A stretch of 64,000 nt of DNA, from contig JANOSH010000051.1 of assembly GCA_031415695.1 (NCBI GenBank), positions 186,001 to 250,000 of the forward strand, read 5' to 3'. Below the pieces are notes generated by a model. That model did not search any database and was not told the origin of the DNA. It was given only the letters and a program-made list of their open reading frames with translations. The position numbers and the translations under genes are program-made. Source of the stretch: JANOSH01 sp031415695. GTDB lineage: Bacteria > Actinomycetota > Acidimicrobiia > Acidimicrobiales > Ilumatobacteraceae. Positions 27,557 through 35,678 of the stretch are shown here, piece after piece (position 1 is the first letter of the stretch; every line of letters begins with the position of its first letter).

Positions 27557-28387
27557 TCACTTATAGGCATGTTGCTCGTCGGGGAAGACGCCCTGTTTCA
27601 CTTCGGTGATGTAGCCCTGTACAGCTTCGACAGCTGCGGTGTGGAGATCGCCGTAGCGTTTGGTGAACCGCAATGCCAGGTCCGACAACCCCAGTACGTC
27701 GTGCAGTACCAGAACCTGGCCGTCGCAGTAAGGGCCTGCGCCAATTCCGATAGTCGGGATGTCAAGCATTTCGGTGATTTCTCGGGCCAAGGTAAGCGGG
27801 ATTCCTTCGAGCACCACCGCCATTGCACCTGCCTGCTGCACGGCCAAAGCGTCCTCGATGACTCGCTCTCGGCTGCCGGGAGCCGCTGCGCCGATCGTCG
27901 AGCTCTTGCGGCCCTGCACTTTGTGGCCACCCATGCGGTGGTAACTCTGAGGGGTGAGGCCGATGTGGGCCATGAGAGGTATGTCGACCCGGGTGATGCG
28001 TTCGATGGTCTCGGCCATGTGGAGGCCACCTTCAAGCTTGACGACCTCGACTCGGCCTTCCTTGACGAGTCGAATCGAGCTTTCAAGTGCTTGTTCGGGA
28101 CTGACCTGATACGACCCGAACGGTAAGTCGCCCACGAGCAGCGGGCGCGTTAGTCCCCGCGCCACGGTACGGCAGTGATACACCATCTGATCAAGCGTCA
28201 CCGGCAGTGTGTTGGGCAGGCCCTGTACGACCATGCCCATCGAATCACCGACAAGAATGGTGTCGATCCCGGCTTCGTTGAGCAGCCCGGCAAATGTTGC
28301 CTCGTAACAGGTGAGCATGGTGATTTTTTCTCCACGCTCCTTCATTGCGCTGAGTTCGGGAACGGTGATTTTCTTAGGAGCATCCAC
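27557..28387 (-). CDS. panB: 3-methyl-2-oxobutanoate hydroxymethyltransferase
   Basis: A 276-residue enzyme that makes ketopantoate from alpha-ketoisovalerate and 5,10-methylene-THF, the first committed step of pantothenate synthesis. Typical segments: MLTCYEATFAGLLNEAGID, LVGDSMGMVVQG (metal-ligand Asp), HCRTVARG, VKLEGG, AHIGLTPQS and VLEGIP, followed by GIGAGPYCDGQVLVLHDVLG. These cover the metal and pterin sites. It lies 30 bases downstream of the patatin-like gene and just upstream of panC on the minus strand. Folate supply links it loosely to the 5-formyl-THF cyclo-ligase gene at 61150. Confidence 0.97.
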   Translation of the reverse strand: MDAPKKITVPELSAMKERGEKITMLTCYEATFAGLLNEAGIDTILVGDSMGMVVQGLPNTLPVTLDQMVYHCRTVARGLTRPLLVGDLPFGSYQVSPEQALESSIRLVKEGRVEVVKLEGGLHMAETIERITRVDIPLMAHIGLTPQSYHRMGGHKVQGRKSSTIGAAAPGSRERVIEDALAVQQAGAMAVVLEGIPLTLAREITEMLDIPTIGIGAGPYCDGQVLVLHDVLGLSDLALRFTKRYGDLHTAAVEAVQGYITEVKQGVFPDEQHAYK

Positions 28388-28417
28388 GCCAGAAACCTAT
28401 CGGGGCCAGCGGCGCTT

Positions 28418-29299
28418 CTACACGCTGGCTAAATAACCCGACTCGACCGCTTCGAAGATGGCGCAAACACGGCCTTGGTCCATGAAGTTGACTCCCATGG
28501 CTTGGCGCACCGCCCGATGTGGTTCGATCAAGGTGACCTTGGTTCCAGCGCTGCGCACGAGCCGTGTTTCGGACCGAACGAGGGTATGCAATCCGAGCCG
28601 TAACGCGTGGTCGGCAGTGATTGGTCGACTGCCGGGTGGCGTCGACATGGGCGAAATCACAACGACCTCATCGAGATGCATACCCGCAAGCACGTCGGCA
28701 TTAGTCGGCGACCAGAACCCGCCATCGACATAGTCTTCGCCGTCCACCGTGACAGGTGAAAACACACCCGGCACCGCACAACTTGCGGCAACGGCAAGGT
28801 CGATTGGTTGTTCATGGGATTGATGCCACACCTTGCGCTGCCCGGTGTTGCGATGAAGTGCGCAGATATGGAGCGGCTCGGGCCATCGCGTTGGAAGGAC
28901 GCCTGAGAACTCGGCGGCGATCTCCAGCGAGTCGATCGCTCCCTCACCGAAAAGACTGGTACCCCACAAAGCAACTCGCGCATGGCGACTCGCCGCAACT
29001 CGCCGAGAACGTTCGGGTTTGCGCAGGCCTGCGAACCCCGGGAGTTCGAGGGCCAAAAGGCGGTCGATTGGGCGTTGCAACTCGGGCGTTGCTGTCCGGT
29101 CGACGAGAGCTTGTTTGAGGTGTTCCAGTGTGATGCCGCTGGCCAGTAGCCCACTCACGAGCGCGCCGGCCGATGTGCCGACGACGATTTGGGCTTGCGA
29201 CGGGTTGATCAGGCCGCGATCTCGAAGCTCGATGAGTTGAGCCACATGAAAGGCCATACCACCGAGTCCGCCCGCCCCGAGTACCAGTCCTTGCCGCAC
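28418..29299 (-). CDS. Patatin-like phospholipase family protein
   Basis: A 293-residue Ser-Asp dyad hydrolase. The oxyanion loop is GLVLGAGGLGGMAFH at residues 4-18, the nucleophile elbow GTSAG at about 42-46, and the catalytic Asp lies in YVDGGFWS, the family's DG[GA] motif. No signal peptide or membrane helix is evident, so it is probably a cytoplasmic or membrane-associated lipid acyl hydrolase. It sits in a minus-strand series running from the thioredoxin-like lipoprotein to panC, with 62 bases to the flavin oxidoreductase upstream. The lipid substrate is unknown. Confidence 0.9.
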   Translation of the reverse strand: MRQGLVLGAGGLGGMAFHVAQLIELRDRGLINPSQAQIVVGTSAGALVSGLLASGITLEHLKQALVDRTATPELQRPIDRLLALELPGFAGLRKPERSRRVAASRHARVALWGTSLFGEGAIDSLEIAAEFSGVLPTRWPEPLHICALHRNTGQRKVWHQSHEQPIDLAVAASCAVPGVFSPVTVDGEDYVDGGFWSPTNADVLAGMHLDEVVVISPMSTPPGSRPITADHALRLGLHTLVRSETRLVRSAGTKVTLIEPHRAVRQAMGVNFMDQGRVCAIFEAVESGYLASV

Positions 29300-29361
29300 G
29301 AATCTAGTGTGGCCTGGGGGGTGCGAACCTTGGTCAAGGGCCGGTCAAGAATTGGCGACCT

Positions 29362-30603
29362 TTAGGTCAGCGATTCGCATACCGCGAGACCGGCACGACG
29401 TCCCGAATACAGTGCTCCTTGGATTGATCCTGTGTCGCGATGATCACCACAGATGAACAGGCCCTCCCCGAGCGACACGCACTGCTTGGGAGAGAAGGGT
29501 GGTTCCTGGGTGGGTTGCCCGTGGGCAATGGTGTCGGTTCGTAGGTGTCGCCAACGGTCGACGCTTGGCCCCCACCATCCCCTCAGCTGTGATCGCGCTG
29601 CCGATTGAGCATCGGGCAGGAACAGTCCTGGCAGCGAACAGACGATGAGTGCCTGACCGGGGGGTGCATAACTGGGCGCAACTTCGGACATCACTGCAAC
29701 ATTCAGCACTGGTCCGGTGCCTGTTCCATCGAGCACGATATGGCGACCCTGAACCGGTGCAGTATCGGCCGCAAACCACACTGCCGTCGCCGGTTTGGAG
29801 CCGACGGCCGGTAATCCAAGCAGCGCCGCCGCCGTGGGTCCTTCGGTGGCGACAACAACGACCCGCGACGTCAATACCTGGCCGGTGGTGGTGTGAATGG
29901 CTGAGCCCGAGACAGATGAGACCCTGGTGTTGAGTTTGATGGAGTTCGGTGGCAACCGACTCGCCATCTGGTCGGGGATGGCACCCATGCCGTTCGCGGG
30001 CACAACAGCATCTCCCTCGGACAGTGAACGCAGAATGATGTCGAACATCCGTCGGGAGTCCGAGAGCGCCGGATCGAGTTGGATACCACCTACGAGGGGA
30101 CGAAAGAACGACTCGACAATGGTGTCCGAAAATCCGGCTGTACGAAGCGAGGCGACCGTGGAGATATCGACGCCGCGCAGCAGGTCGGCAGCCGGTCCCT
30201 TCAGCACACGACGGCGCAAGAGGCCGATGCGGACTTTGTCTTGAAGCGAGCCGATCCGACTTGTGAGGGTCGACACGATGCTTCGGGGCTCTCGCCACGG
30301 GTCAGCCACTACGTGTCCTCGGCCGTTGGCCCAAACGAGGGCCCCAGGTGCGAACGGCCGCATTTCTAGGGCGGGCAGGTCGAGTTGGCGTTGTAACTCA
30401 GGGTAGGCCGACAAGGCGATCTGAAAACCACGATCGAGTCGGAAACCGTCAACGATATCGGTTCTCACCCGACCGCCAACGCCGTCGGCTGCTTCGAGTA
30501 TCTGGAACGAATAGCCGGCATCGTGAACCACCCGTGCACAGGCAAGCCCCGCGAGGCCGGCGCCGATGATGGTTACATCAGACGTCTCGAGCTGAGCGCT
30601 CAC
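29362..30603 (-). CDS. FAD-dependent amine oxidase / phytoene desaturase-like oxidoreductase
   Basis: A 413-residue flavoprotein. The dinucleotide motif is TIIGAGLAGLACARVV at about residues 10-25, followed by FQILEAADGVGGRVRTD, the GG-motif of the amine-oxidase superfamily. The C-terminus has GLFICGDHRDTGSIQGALYSGRRAG, the FAD-binding end with a conserved GD. Similar actinobacterial and plant proteins are annotated as NAD(P)/FAD oxidoreductases near carotenoid genes, but I see no carotenoid pathway here. Its start overlaps the stop of the TIGR01777 gene, so the two are coupled. Substrate not assigned. Confidence 0.88.
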   Translation of the reverse strand: MSAQLETSDVTIIGAGLAGLACARVVHDAGYSFQILEAADGVGGRVRTDIVDGFRLDRGFQIALSAYPELQRQLDLPALEMRPFAPGALVWANGRGHVVADPWREPRSIVSTLTSRIGSLQDKVRIGLLRRRVLKGPAADLLRGVDISTVASLRTAGFSDTIVESFFRPLVGGIQLDPALSDSRRMFDIILRSLSEGDAVVPANGMGAIPDQMASRLPPNSIKLNTRVSSVSGSAIHTTTGQVLTSRVVVVATEGPTAAALLGLPAVGSKPATAVWFAADTAPVQGRHIVLDGTGTGPVLNVAVMSEVAPSYAPPGQALIVCSLPGLFLPDAQSAARSQLRGWWGPSVDRWRHLRTDTIAHGQPTQEPPFSPKQCVSLGEGLFICGDHRDTGSIQGALYSGRRAGLAVCESLT

Positions 30604-31493
30604 GATGCGAGTAGGTGCCGCAACGACCCATCGAGAGTGCTGTAACGGAAGATGTATCCGTCGGCCTGCAGGCGTGACGGTACGACATTTTGACCACCGA
30701 GCAGCAAGTTGTCGACCAATTCGCTACCAAAGAGGAGTTTGGGTCCGAAGGTTGGAATCGGGAATGGCGTCGGACGCTTGAGCACTGTGCCCAGTGTGCG
30801 AGTGAACTCGGCGTTGGTGACCGGAACCGGCGCGGTGAGATTGACGGGACCCGAAAGTTCGCTAGTCAACAAATGTTGCATAGCGGCGATTTCGTCGTCG
30901 ATATCGATCCAGCTTTGCCACTGCTTGCCCGATCCCATGCGGCCGCCAAGCCCAAGTTTAAACAGTGGCAGTTGCTTCTTGAGCGCGCCGCCCGTTGCCG
31001 ACAGAATGATCCCGCTTCGCAGGTGAGCGACACGAATGTCGGCGTCCTGAGCTGCCTTGGTAGCTCCTTCCCACTGGACGCACAGGTCGGCGAGGAAGTC
31101 GGACGCTAGGGGGCTTTGTTCGGTGAGGACCTCGTCGCCGCGAGAGCCGTACACACCAACGGCCGATGCCGACAACATGACCGATGGCTTGCGGTTGAGG
31201 CTGGCAATGGCAGTGGCCAACGTCGTTGTTCCCTGCACTCGGCTGTTGACGAGTTCGGCCTTGTAGGCCGGTGTCCACCGTTTGTCGCCAATGCCAGCGC
31301 CGGCAAGGTGAATCACCGCGTCGATACCCTCGAGTGACGCCGCGTCGATGGTTCCCGCTTTTGGGTTCCATGCAATTGAGTCTCCGGTTGCAGCGCCGCG
31401 TACGAGTCGGATGACTCGATGACCGGCCGATTTCAGGGTAGGTACGAGGAGGGACCCAACGAGGCCGCTACTTCCACTAATGACGATATCCAT
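30600..31493 (-). CDS. TIGR01777 family epimerase-like protein
   Basis: A 297-residue atypical extended SDR of the TIGR01777 group. The Rossmann motif is ISGSSGLVGSLL (residues 5-16), with HLAGAGIGDKRWTPAYKAELVNSRV, a highly characteristic stretch, and SASAVGVYGSRGDEVLTE. The C-terminal DUF1731-like region is PTFGPKLLFGSELVDNLLLGGQNVVPSRL. Family members bind NAD(P) but their reaction is unsettled. ATGA overlap couples it to the flavin oxidoreductase, and it begins 18 bases after the UGA-containing lipoprotein gene, with which it probably shares a transcript. Confidence 0.92.
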   Translation of the reverse strand: MDIVISGSSGLVGSLLVPTLKSAGHRVIRLVRGAATGDSIAWNPKAGTIDAASLEGIDAVIHLAGAGIGDKRWTPAYKAELVNSRVQGTTTLATAIASLNRKPSVMLSASAVGVYGSRGDEVLTEQSPLASDFLADLCVQWEGATKAAQDADIRVAHLRSGIILSATGGALKKQLPLFKLGLGGRMGSGKQWQSWIDIDDEIAAMQHLLTSELSGPVNLTAPVPVTNAEFTRTLGTVLKRPTPFPIPTFGPKLLFGSELVDNLLLGGQNVVPSRLQADGYIFRYSTLDGSLRHLLAS

Positions 31494-31511
31494 GCCTCAG
31501 TGTTACACCTG

Positions 31512-32048
31512 CTAAGTGAGCTTGGACAAGAGCTCGTTGAGTTTGGCGTCGGACAGGACGCCGAGTGACCGTTTGGCAACGCCGGTCGAGTCGAGGAACA
31601 CCCACGCTGGTTGTGCGGGCACGCCGAAGCGGGCGAACACAGCGCCATCGGGGTCGATTGCGTTTACGAAGGTGAGTTTGTGGCGTTTCACGAAGGACTC
31701 GTAGCTGGCTTGATCACCCTGCCAGCTCATGCCCACGATGTTGATTTGCCCTGCGTACTTCGTTGCGACCGCCTCGACCGAGGGGGCTTCGAGATTGCAG
31801 GTGCCTCAATTAGGCGACCAGAACCAGAACGCCGTTGGTTTACCCACATACGCACCGCCATCGACGTTTCCACCGCCGATCTTCGCGAGACTAAAGGCAA
31901 GCGGACCAGATGTCGGCGTTGCGGCACCGGCGGTGGGTGCTGCGGGTGCCGCGGCTTGACCGGGTGCCGCTTGTGTTGGCCCTGAGGTATTCGCACCGCA
32001 TGCCGTAACCGCAAGTAGGGCTACAACGGCCCATGGTCGTCTGTTCAT
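31512..32048 (-). CDS. TlpA/thioredoxin-like lipoprotein, probable selenoprotein with in-frame UGA (UxxC)
   Basis: Read through one in-frame TGA at 31806-31808, this gene encodes 178 residues. Residues 1-17 are a lipoprotein signal with lipobox VTAC (Cys17), then an Ala/Pro/Thr-rich linker. The thioredoxin fold starts near residue 50. The run FWFWSPN is followed by codon 81 = TGA and then G-T-C, so the stop replaces the first Cys of CxxC, giving UxxC with Cys84. Downstream, LEAPSVEAVA, GMSWQG and the cis-Pro segment GVPAQPAWVFLD are intact and in the same frame. A hairpin with a GG-starting loop 26 nt after the TGA fits a bacterial SECIS. If UGA is not decoded, the product is a truncated 80-residue lipoprotein. 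Probably a secreted thiol/selenol oxidoreductase. Confidence 0.75.
31768..31787 (-). promoter_or_regulatory. SECIS-like stem-loop after in-frame UGA
   Basis: On the minus strand, a stem of four pairs (CCTC/GAGG), one C-C mismatch and three more pairs closes on a GGTC loop at 31779-31776. The loop starts 26 nt after the TGA. Bacterial SECIS elements usually have a small apical loop with a G in its first two positions, about 16-37 nt after UGA, and this matches. I did not calculate a folding energy. Confidence 0.55.
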
Positions 32049-32110
32049 GCCTGTCACGGTAACCGGGACAGCGTCCGTAGTGGTGTCGCCTGCGAGTACC
32101 CTTTGGGGCT
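32049..32110. promoter_or_regulatory. Divergent intergenic region upstream of the UGA-containing gene
   Basis: 62 bp between the lipoprotein start and the GTG of a small membrane ORF. Both would need promoters here. I see no clear -35/-10 pair and no strong Shine-Dalgarno for either gene. Confidence 0.3.
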
Positions 32111-32308
32111 GTGAGCACACGTCGTCTTATCGTTGCTGCACTCGTCTGCATGCTAGCCATCTTGTTGGCGGGTGGCTTCTTCCTCTTTTCCACAGCGACT
32201 AAGCAACGCGAGTTGAGGGAGGGTGCTTTGGTCGTTCACCCTCCTACGTTCGGCTTATCGGATACGAACGATTCGGTCGGACTGGGCCGGTACGACATCG
32301 CCGTGTAG
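32111..32308 (+). CDS. Putative small single-pass membrane protein
   Basis: 65 residues with a basic N-terminus (STRRL), one strong hydrophobic helix (IVAALVCMLAILLAGGFFLF) and a short polar tail. The start is GTG at 32111 without a good ribosome site. The last 54 bases overlap the end of the convergent cobalamin-binding gene, so the tail may not be genuine. It could be a small membrane protein, or the N-terminal relic of a longer protein. The divergent pairing with a thioredoxin-like lipoprotein is noted, but nothing links them functionally. Weakly supported. Confidence 0.35.
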   Translation: MSTRRLIVAALVCMLAILLAGGFFLFSTATKQRELREGALVVHPPTFGLSDTNDSVGLGRYDIAV

Positions 32309-33163
32309 TGCCCACGCCAGGGCTTCGACCCCGTCAACGAGTCGTGGTCCGGGTCGAACTGTGTAGGCGTTGGCGTCGATCGCCCAGACTTGCGCGCCAG
32401 CGGGCAAGCGTGGCAGAACGGTACGGGCCTGGTTGACGGCGTCGTCGAGGCCGAAGCCGCAGGGAGCCACGACTACCACGTCGGGCGAGGCCGCTACTAT
32501 GTCGTTCCACCCGACGGCGATTGACCGTTCTCCCGGACACGCGAGGATGGCGGTGCCGCCGGCGGCAGTAACAAGTTCGGGCACCCAATGGCCGGCGATG
32601 AATGCTGGGTCGGTCCACTCCAGCACGAACACTCTCGGCCGCTTCTGATTAGCCACTGCGTCAGCTACGGCGTCGAGCCGATTCTGGAGGCTGTTCACTA
32701 CTTCGACGGCAGCGCCTTCGGCGTCGCAGCAGCTGCCGATAATGGTGATGGTGGTGAGCACGTCGGCGAGTGTGTGAGGGTCGAGGGTGACAACTTGGGC
32801 AGTGCAACCGAGCGCCTCAAGAGCGGTGGTGACGTTGTCGGCTGGCAGGGCGCATACCCGGCATAGGTCTTGGGTAAGAATCACGTCGGGTGCGAGACCC
32901 TTGAGCTGTTCGAGGTCGAGGGTGTAGAGGTTCTCGCCTGCCGCAATGCACGATCGCACGAGGCTATCGATCTGTGCGGGCGTAAGCCCCGCTGTGTGAA
33001 GGCCCCCTACAACGACCGGGTGGACGGACCGGGCGAACGCTGGTTCGTCGCATTCGAAAGTAACGCCTACCAGCTGATGCCCAATGCCAAGACGGTAGGA
33101 AATTTCGGTAGACGATGGCAGCAGCGACAGAATTCTCGGCGCCGCCCTACGGGGTTCAGGCAC
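32255..33163 (-). CDS. Cobalamin-binding periplasmic-type protein without signal peptide
   Basis: 302 residues of the BtuF-like (Peripla_BP_2, COG0614) fold. Key segments: RILSLLPSSTEISYRLG, LVGVTFECDEPAFA, PDVILTQDLCRVCALPADNV (the LCxVC motif typical of this subgroup) and PDVVVVAPCGFGLDDAV. There is no signal peptide or lipobox, as in other members of this subgroup, so a cytosolic or unusual corrinoid-handling role is possible. GTG at 33163 overlaps the SDR stop by eight bases and gives a natural start; the longer frame upstream only shadows the SDR gene. No BtuC/BtuD transporter genes are present in the window. Confidence 0.85.
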   Translation of the reverse strand: MPEPRRAAPRILSLLPSSTEISYRLGIGHQLVGVTFECDEPAFARSVHPVVVGGLHTAGLTPAQIDSLVRSCIAAGENLYTLDLEQLKGLAPDVILTQDLCRVCALPADNVTTALEALGCTAQVVTLDPHTLADVLTTITIIGSCCDAEGAAVEVVNSLQNRLDAVADAVANQKRPRVFVLEWTDPAFIAGHWVPELVTAAGGTAILACPGERSIAVGWNDIVAASPDVVVVAPCGFGLDDAVNQARTVLPRLPAGAQVWAIDANAYTVRPGPRLVDGVEALAWALHGDVVPAQSDRIVRIR

Positions 33164-33959
33164 TGCTGGCGATTCGCGCTTGCAGCCGGCGCATTCCGGC
33201 CAGCCAGCGGTCGATATCTGTGGTCTTTCGCTGCCAGTAGGTGAGTACCTCGGGGTGAGGGAGGATAAGAAATCTTTCCGCGACGATGGCGGCCAGTACG
33301 ACTTCGGCCACGTCGGCTGGTTCGAGAACCACTCCGCCGGCACGAACAGCCGAGGCGCCGGCGGAATCGACTCCGGAGTTCAACATATTGGTGTTGACGC
33401 CCTGCGGACACAGGCAGCTGACCCTGACGCCCTGGTCGCCGTACGTGATCGAGAGCCATTCGGCAAACGCCACTGCGGCATGTTTCGTAACCGAGTACGG
33501 AGCCGAACCGATTTGGCTGAGCAGCCCAGCAGCCGATGCGGTGGAGACGAAATATCCCTCGCCCCGAGCTAGCCATGTTGGCACGAGGCGTCGCGCCGCG
33601 AAGTAATGCGACTTGACGTTGATGTTGAACGCCGTGTCCCAGTCGGTGTCGGTGGTTTCGAGATCGGTTCCAAGGGCCACGCCAGCATTCGCCGCATACA
33701 GGTCGACGGTGCCATACCGAGACTCGGCCATGTCGATCAATCGGGTGACCTCGTTGGTTGTGCCAATATCGGCCGAGATCGCTAGCGCACTGTTTGCCCG
33801 TGCGTCGTTGAGCTCGTCGGCGAGGGCGTTGACGCCGGCGGTGTCTCGGTCAGCGACGACAACGCCTCGGGCCCCGGCGGCGTGAAGCCGACGGGCTATG
33901 GCCCCGCCGATACCACCTGCGGCTCCGGTGACGATGACGTGTCGGTTGGCAATATCCAT
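33156..33959 (-). CDS. SDR family oxidoreductase
   Basis: A 267-residue classical short-chain dehydrogenase. The cofactor motif TGAAGGIGGAIA is at about residues 11-22, NAG at AANAGVA, catalytic Ser in VSTASAAG, and YSVTK as the YxxxK motif. The substrate is unknown; similar proteins act on 3-hydroxyacyl or hydroxysteroid-like compounds. It overlaps the downstream cobalamin-binding gene and is preceded by a 207-bp region before the divergent small gene at 34167, so it probably has its own promoter. Confidence 0.92.
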   Translation of the reverse strand: MDIANRHVIVTGAAGGIGGAIARRLHAAGARGVVVADRDTAGVNALADELNDARANSALAISADIGTTNEVTRLIDMAESRYGTVDLYAANAGVALGTDLETTDTDWDTAFNINVKSHYFAARRLVPTWLARGEGYFVSTASAAGLLSQIGSAPYSVTKHAAVAFAEWLSITYGDQGVRVSCLCPQGVNTNMLNSGVDSAGASAVRAGGVVLEPADVAEVVLAAIVAERFLILPHPEVLTYWQRKTTDIDRWLAGMRRLQARIASSA

Positions 33960-34166
33960 CCGGCGAGATTACGCTCCGACGGCTGCGCGCATGGTGTCCT
34001 GAACCACTTGGAACCGATTGGGCCCCCCGGGCAACGCCATGACGCGACGCTAACGGCTGTGGAATTGGTTCGTTCGATGCACGTCGCGTCCGGTCCACAT
34101 GGCGATACGATCCACGAACGGACATTGGGTCCAGCTACAGTGAGGAAAACTCCTCAGGAGGACGTC
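33960..34166. promoter_or_regulatory. Divergent intergenic region with possible -10 element
   Basis: 207 bp between the SDR gene and the small gene at 34167. TACAGT at 34136-34141 could be an actinobacterial -10 for the small gene, but no matching -35 was seen. Nothing else was recognised apart from the hairpin at the ribosome site. Confidence 0.3.
34142..34161 (+). promoter_or_regulatory. Two mutually exclusive mini-hairpins over a Shine-Dalgarno
   Basis: GAGGA (34142-34146) can pair with TCCTC (34151-34155) around an AAAC loop. The overlapping CTCC (34150-34153) can instead pair with GGAG (34157-34160), which is part of the AGGAGG ribosome site of the gene at 34167. The two pairings exclude each other, a possible translational switch. 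Both stems are short, so this is tentative. Confidence 0.25.
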
Positions 34167-34325
34167 ATGACCAGCACCCACGAGCCCGATGTCATTACCG
34201 AAGCGCTCGCCATTATTGATCGCGCCTTGAGCGAGATGGTCAATCGTGAGTTGGTGTCCACCGGCGAGATGTCTGATCTACTGCTCGATGTGCGATCACT
34301 GCTATCGCATCCAACGGCCCAATAG
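34167..34325 (+). CDS. Small conserved-looking hypothetical protein
   Basis: 52 residues, acidic and predicted all helical, with a core ITEALAIIDRALSEMVNREL and a second helix MSDLLLDVRSLLS. The case for a real gene is the near-perfect Shine-Dalgarno AGGAGG at 34156-34161, five bases before the ATG, plus codon choice like its neighbours. It lies alone on the plus strand between the SDR gene and the WS/DGAT gene (8 bp to the latter's stop). I recognise no family; the two-helix design would suit a dimerising regulator or adaptor. Confidence 0.65.
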   Translation: MTSTHEPDVITEALAIIDRALSEMVNRELVSTGEMSDLLLDVRSLLSHPTAQ

Positions 34326-34333
34326 GTTCCTCG

Positions 34334-35674
34334 CTATACGGTTCGAGCGAACCGGGTGGCGGCATCGACCAATAGGCGACGCAGCAATGGCGGGTCGGTT
34401 ATTGCGGCGCAGTCGACATTGAGGCCCATGTCGAGGCTACCGCAATAGGACATCAGCGTCAGGTTGAATGCAACGCCACCGAGCGGACCGATGGGATGAT
34501 TTCGTAACACCTTGGCGCCAGTGATGTACAGCGGAAACGATGCGGCGCGTAAGTTCGAGGTGGCGAAGTCGACAGTTTGGGCTTGGGCGCGAGCCATGCG
34601 TGTAATCAATGCCGTTGGGAGCGTGGCGGCAAGCTGAGACAGTGAGTCGAGCGAGGCAGCGCCTTGTTGACCTCGGGCCTCGGCGATGGCGGTACCAATG
34701 GCGGTGAACCGTTCGCTCACCCCAATGTCGGCGGTGGGGGCCATGAAGCGGGCGAGCGTGAACGCATTTGCGCCCGATGCTTCGGTGCGGGTGCTGATGG
34801 CCATGGATGCTCGAAGATGGTCGACGGGCTCCCCGAGTTGTCGATGGTACGCGCCGGCGGCATCGGCGGCGATGGTGAGGAACGCGGTGTTGAGGGTTCC
34901 TCCGAGCGCGGATGCCACGGCTCGAATGGGGGCGAGCGGGGCCTGGAGCGGTTCAAGTTTTCGACGAACCGATCGCTCGGCCCACAGCCGCGACCGCGGT
35001 TGGTCGACCAGCGGCGCCAAGACCGTGCGGGCCACTGTGGCGGCGGACTTGAGAGCGTTGGTGTTGGTCGGATCTGCCATAAACCCGAGTATCTGACGAC
35101 TGACCGCTTCGGCCAACCGTCCACGGTTCGACCCTTCCGATGGTGCAGGTGCCGGCGGGGCTGGCGGGGGAGTCTCGAGCCGAGGCGGGTCGGCGGCGTC
35201 ACGTTCTGTATCGAGGAACTGCAACGAGATGCGCAGACTTTCCTCGCCGTCGGCCAAGCTGTGGTGCATTCGCTGGATCATGGCTCCGCGACCACCCCGC
35301 AGACCTGTGATAAGAACAAACTCCCAAGCCGGATGCCGAGGGTCGAACGGCGTGACAGCGGCCAGGGCCGCCACGTCGTACAGGGCTTGCAGCGAGTTGT
35401 TACGCCCGAGGCTGAGCGCCCGCACGTGGTTTGCGATCTCGAAATCGGGATCATCCTCCCAGTGTGGGTTGTCGCCAGGCGTGACCCGTTGACGCAAACG
35501 TGGGGTGATGACGCAGGCTCGTTCCATTCGTCGGCGGAAACGATCGAGGTCGACTGGTCGGTCGAGCACGCTCAGGTTGGCAAAGGTTGAGGTGAGGAAC
35601 GGGTCGGACTCGAGCCGCCACATCAATGCCTCGGCCGCGCTCATTACGTTGTCTGAGCGGTGCTGGTTGGTCAC
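34334..35674 (-). CDS. Wax ester synthase / diacylglycerol acyltransferase (WS/DGAT)
   Basis: A 446-residue acyltransferase making wax esters or triacylglycerol from acyl-CoA. The catalytic HHxxxDG motif is HHSLADG at residues 137-143, preceded by MIQRM. The second conserved region appears as GGVAFNLTLMSYCGSLDMGLNVD near the C-terminus, and ASALGGTLNTAFLTIAADA in the middle matches the family's N-D-hx-type segment. GTG at 35674 has GAAGG just before it; ATG at 35644 (MSAAEALMWR) gives a more usual N-terminus. It lies five bases after the PAP2 phosphatase gene, which fits a lipid-storage pair: phosphatidate dephosphorylation followed by acylation. Confidence 0.92.
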   Translation of the reverse strand: MTNQHRSDNVMSAAEALMWRLESDPFLTSTFANLSVLDRPVDLDRFRRRMERACVITPRLRQRVTPGDNPHWEDDPDFEIANHVRALSLGRNNSLQALYDVAALAAVTPFDPRHPAWEFVLITGLRGGRGAMIQRMHHSLADGEESLRISLQFLDTERDAADPPRLETPPPAPPAPAPSEGSNRGRLAEAVSRQILGFMADPTNTNALKSAATVARTVLAPLVDQPRSRLWAERSVRRKLEPLQAPLAPIRAVASALGGTLNTAFLTIAADAAGAYHRQLGEPVDHLRASMAISTRTEASGANAFTLARFMAPTADIGVSERFTAIGTAIAEARGQQGAASLDSLSQLAATLPTALITRMARAQAQTVDFATSNLRAASFPLYITGAKVLRNHPIGPLGGVAFNLTLMSYCGSLDMGLNVDCAAITDPPLLRRLLVDAATRFARTV

Positions 35675-35678
35675 GCCT

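Noticed and set aside
34664..35590. Plus-strand open frame of 308 codons opposite WS/DGAT
   Set aside because: It covers the HHSLADG-containing gene on the other strand and has no recognisable domain or ribosome site.
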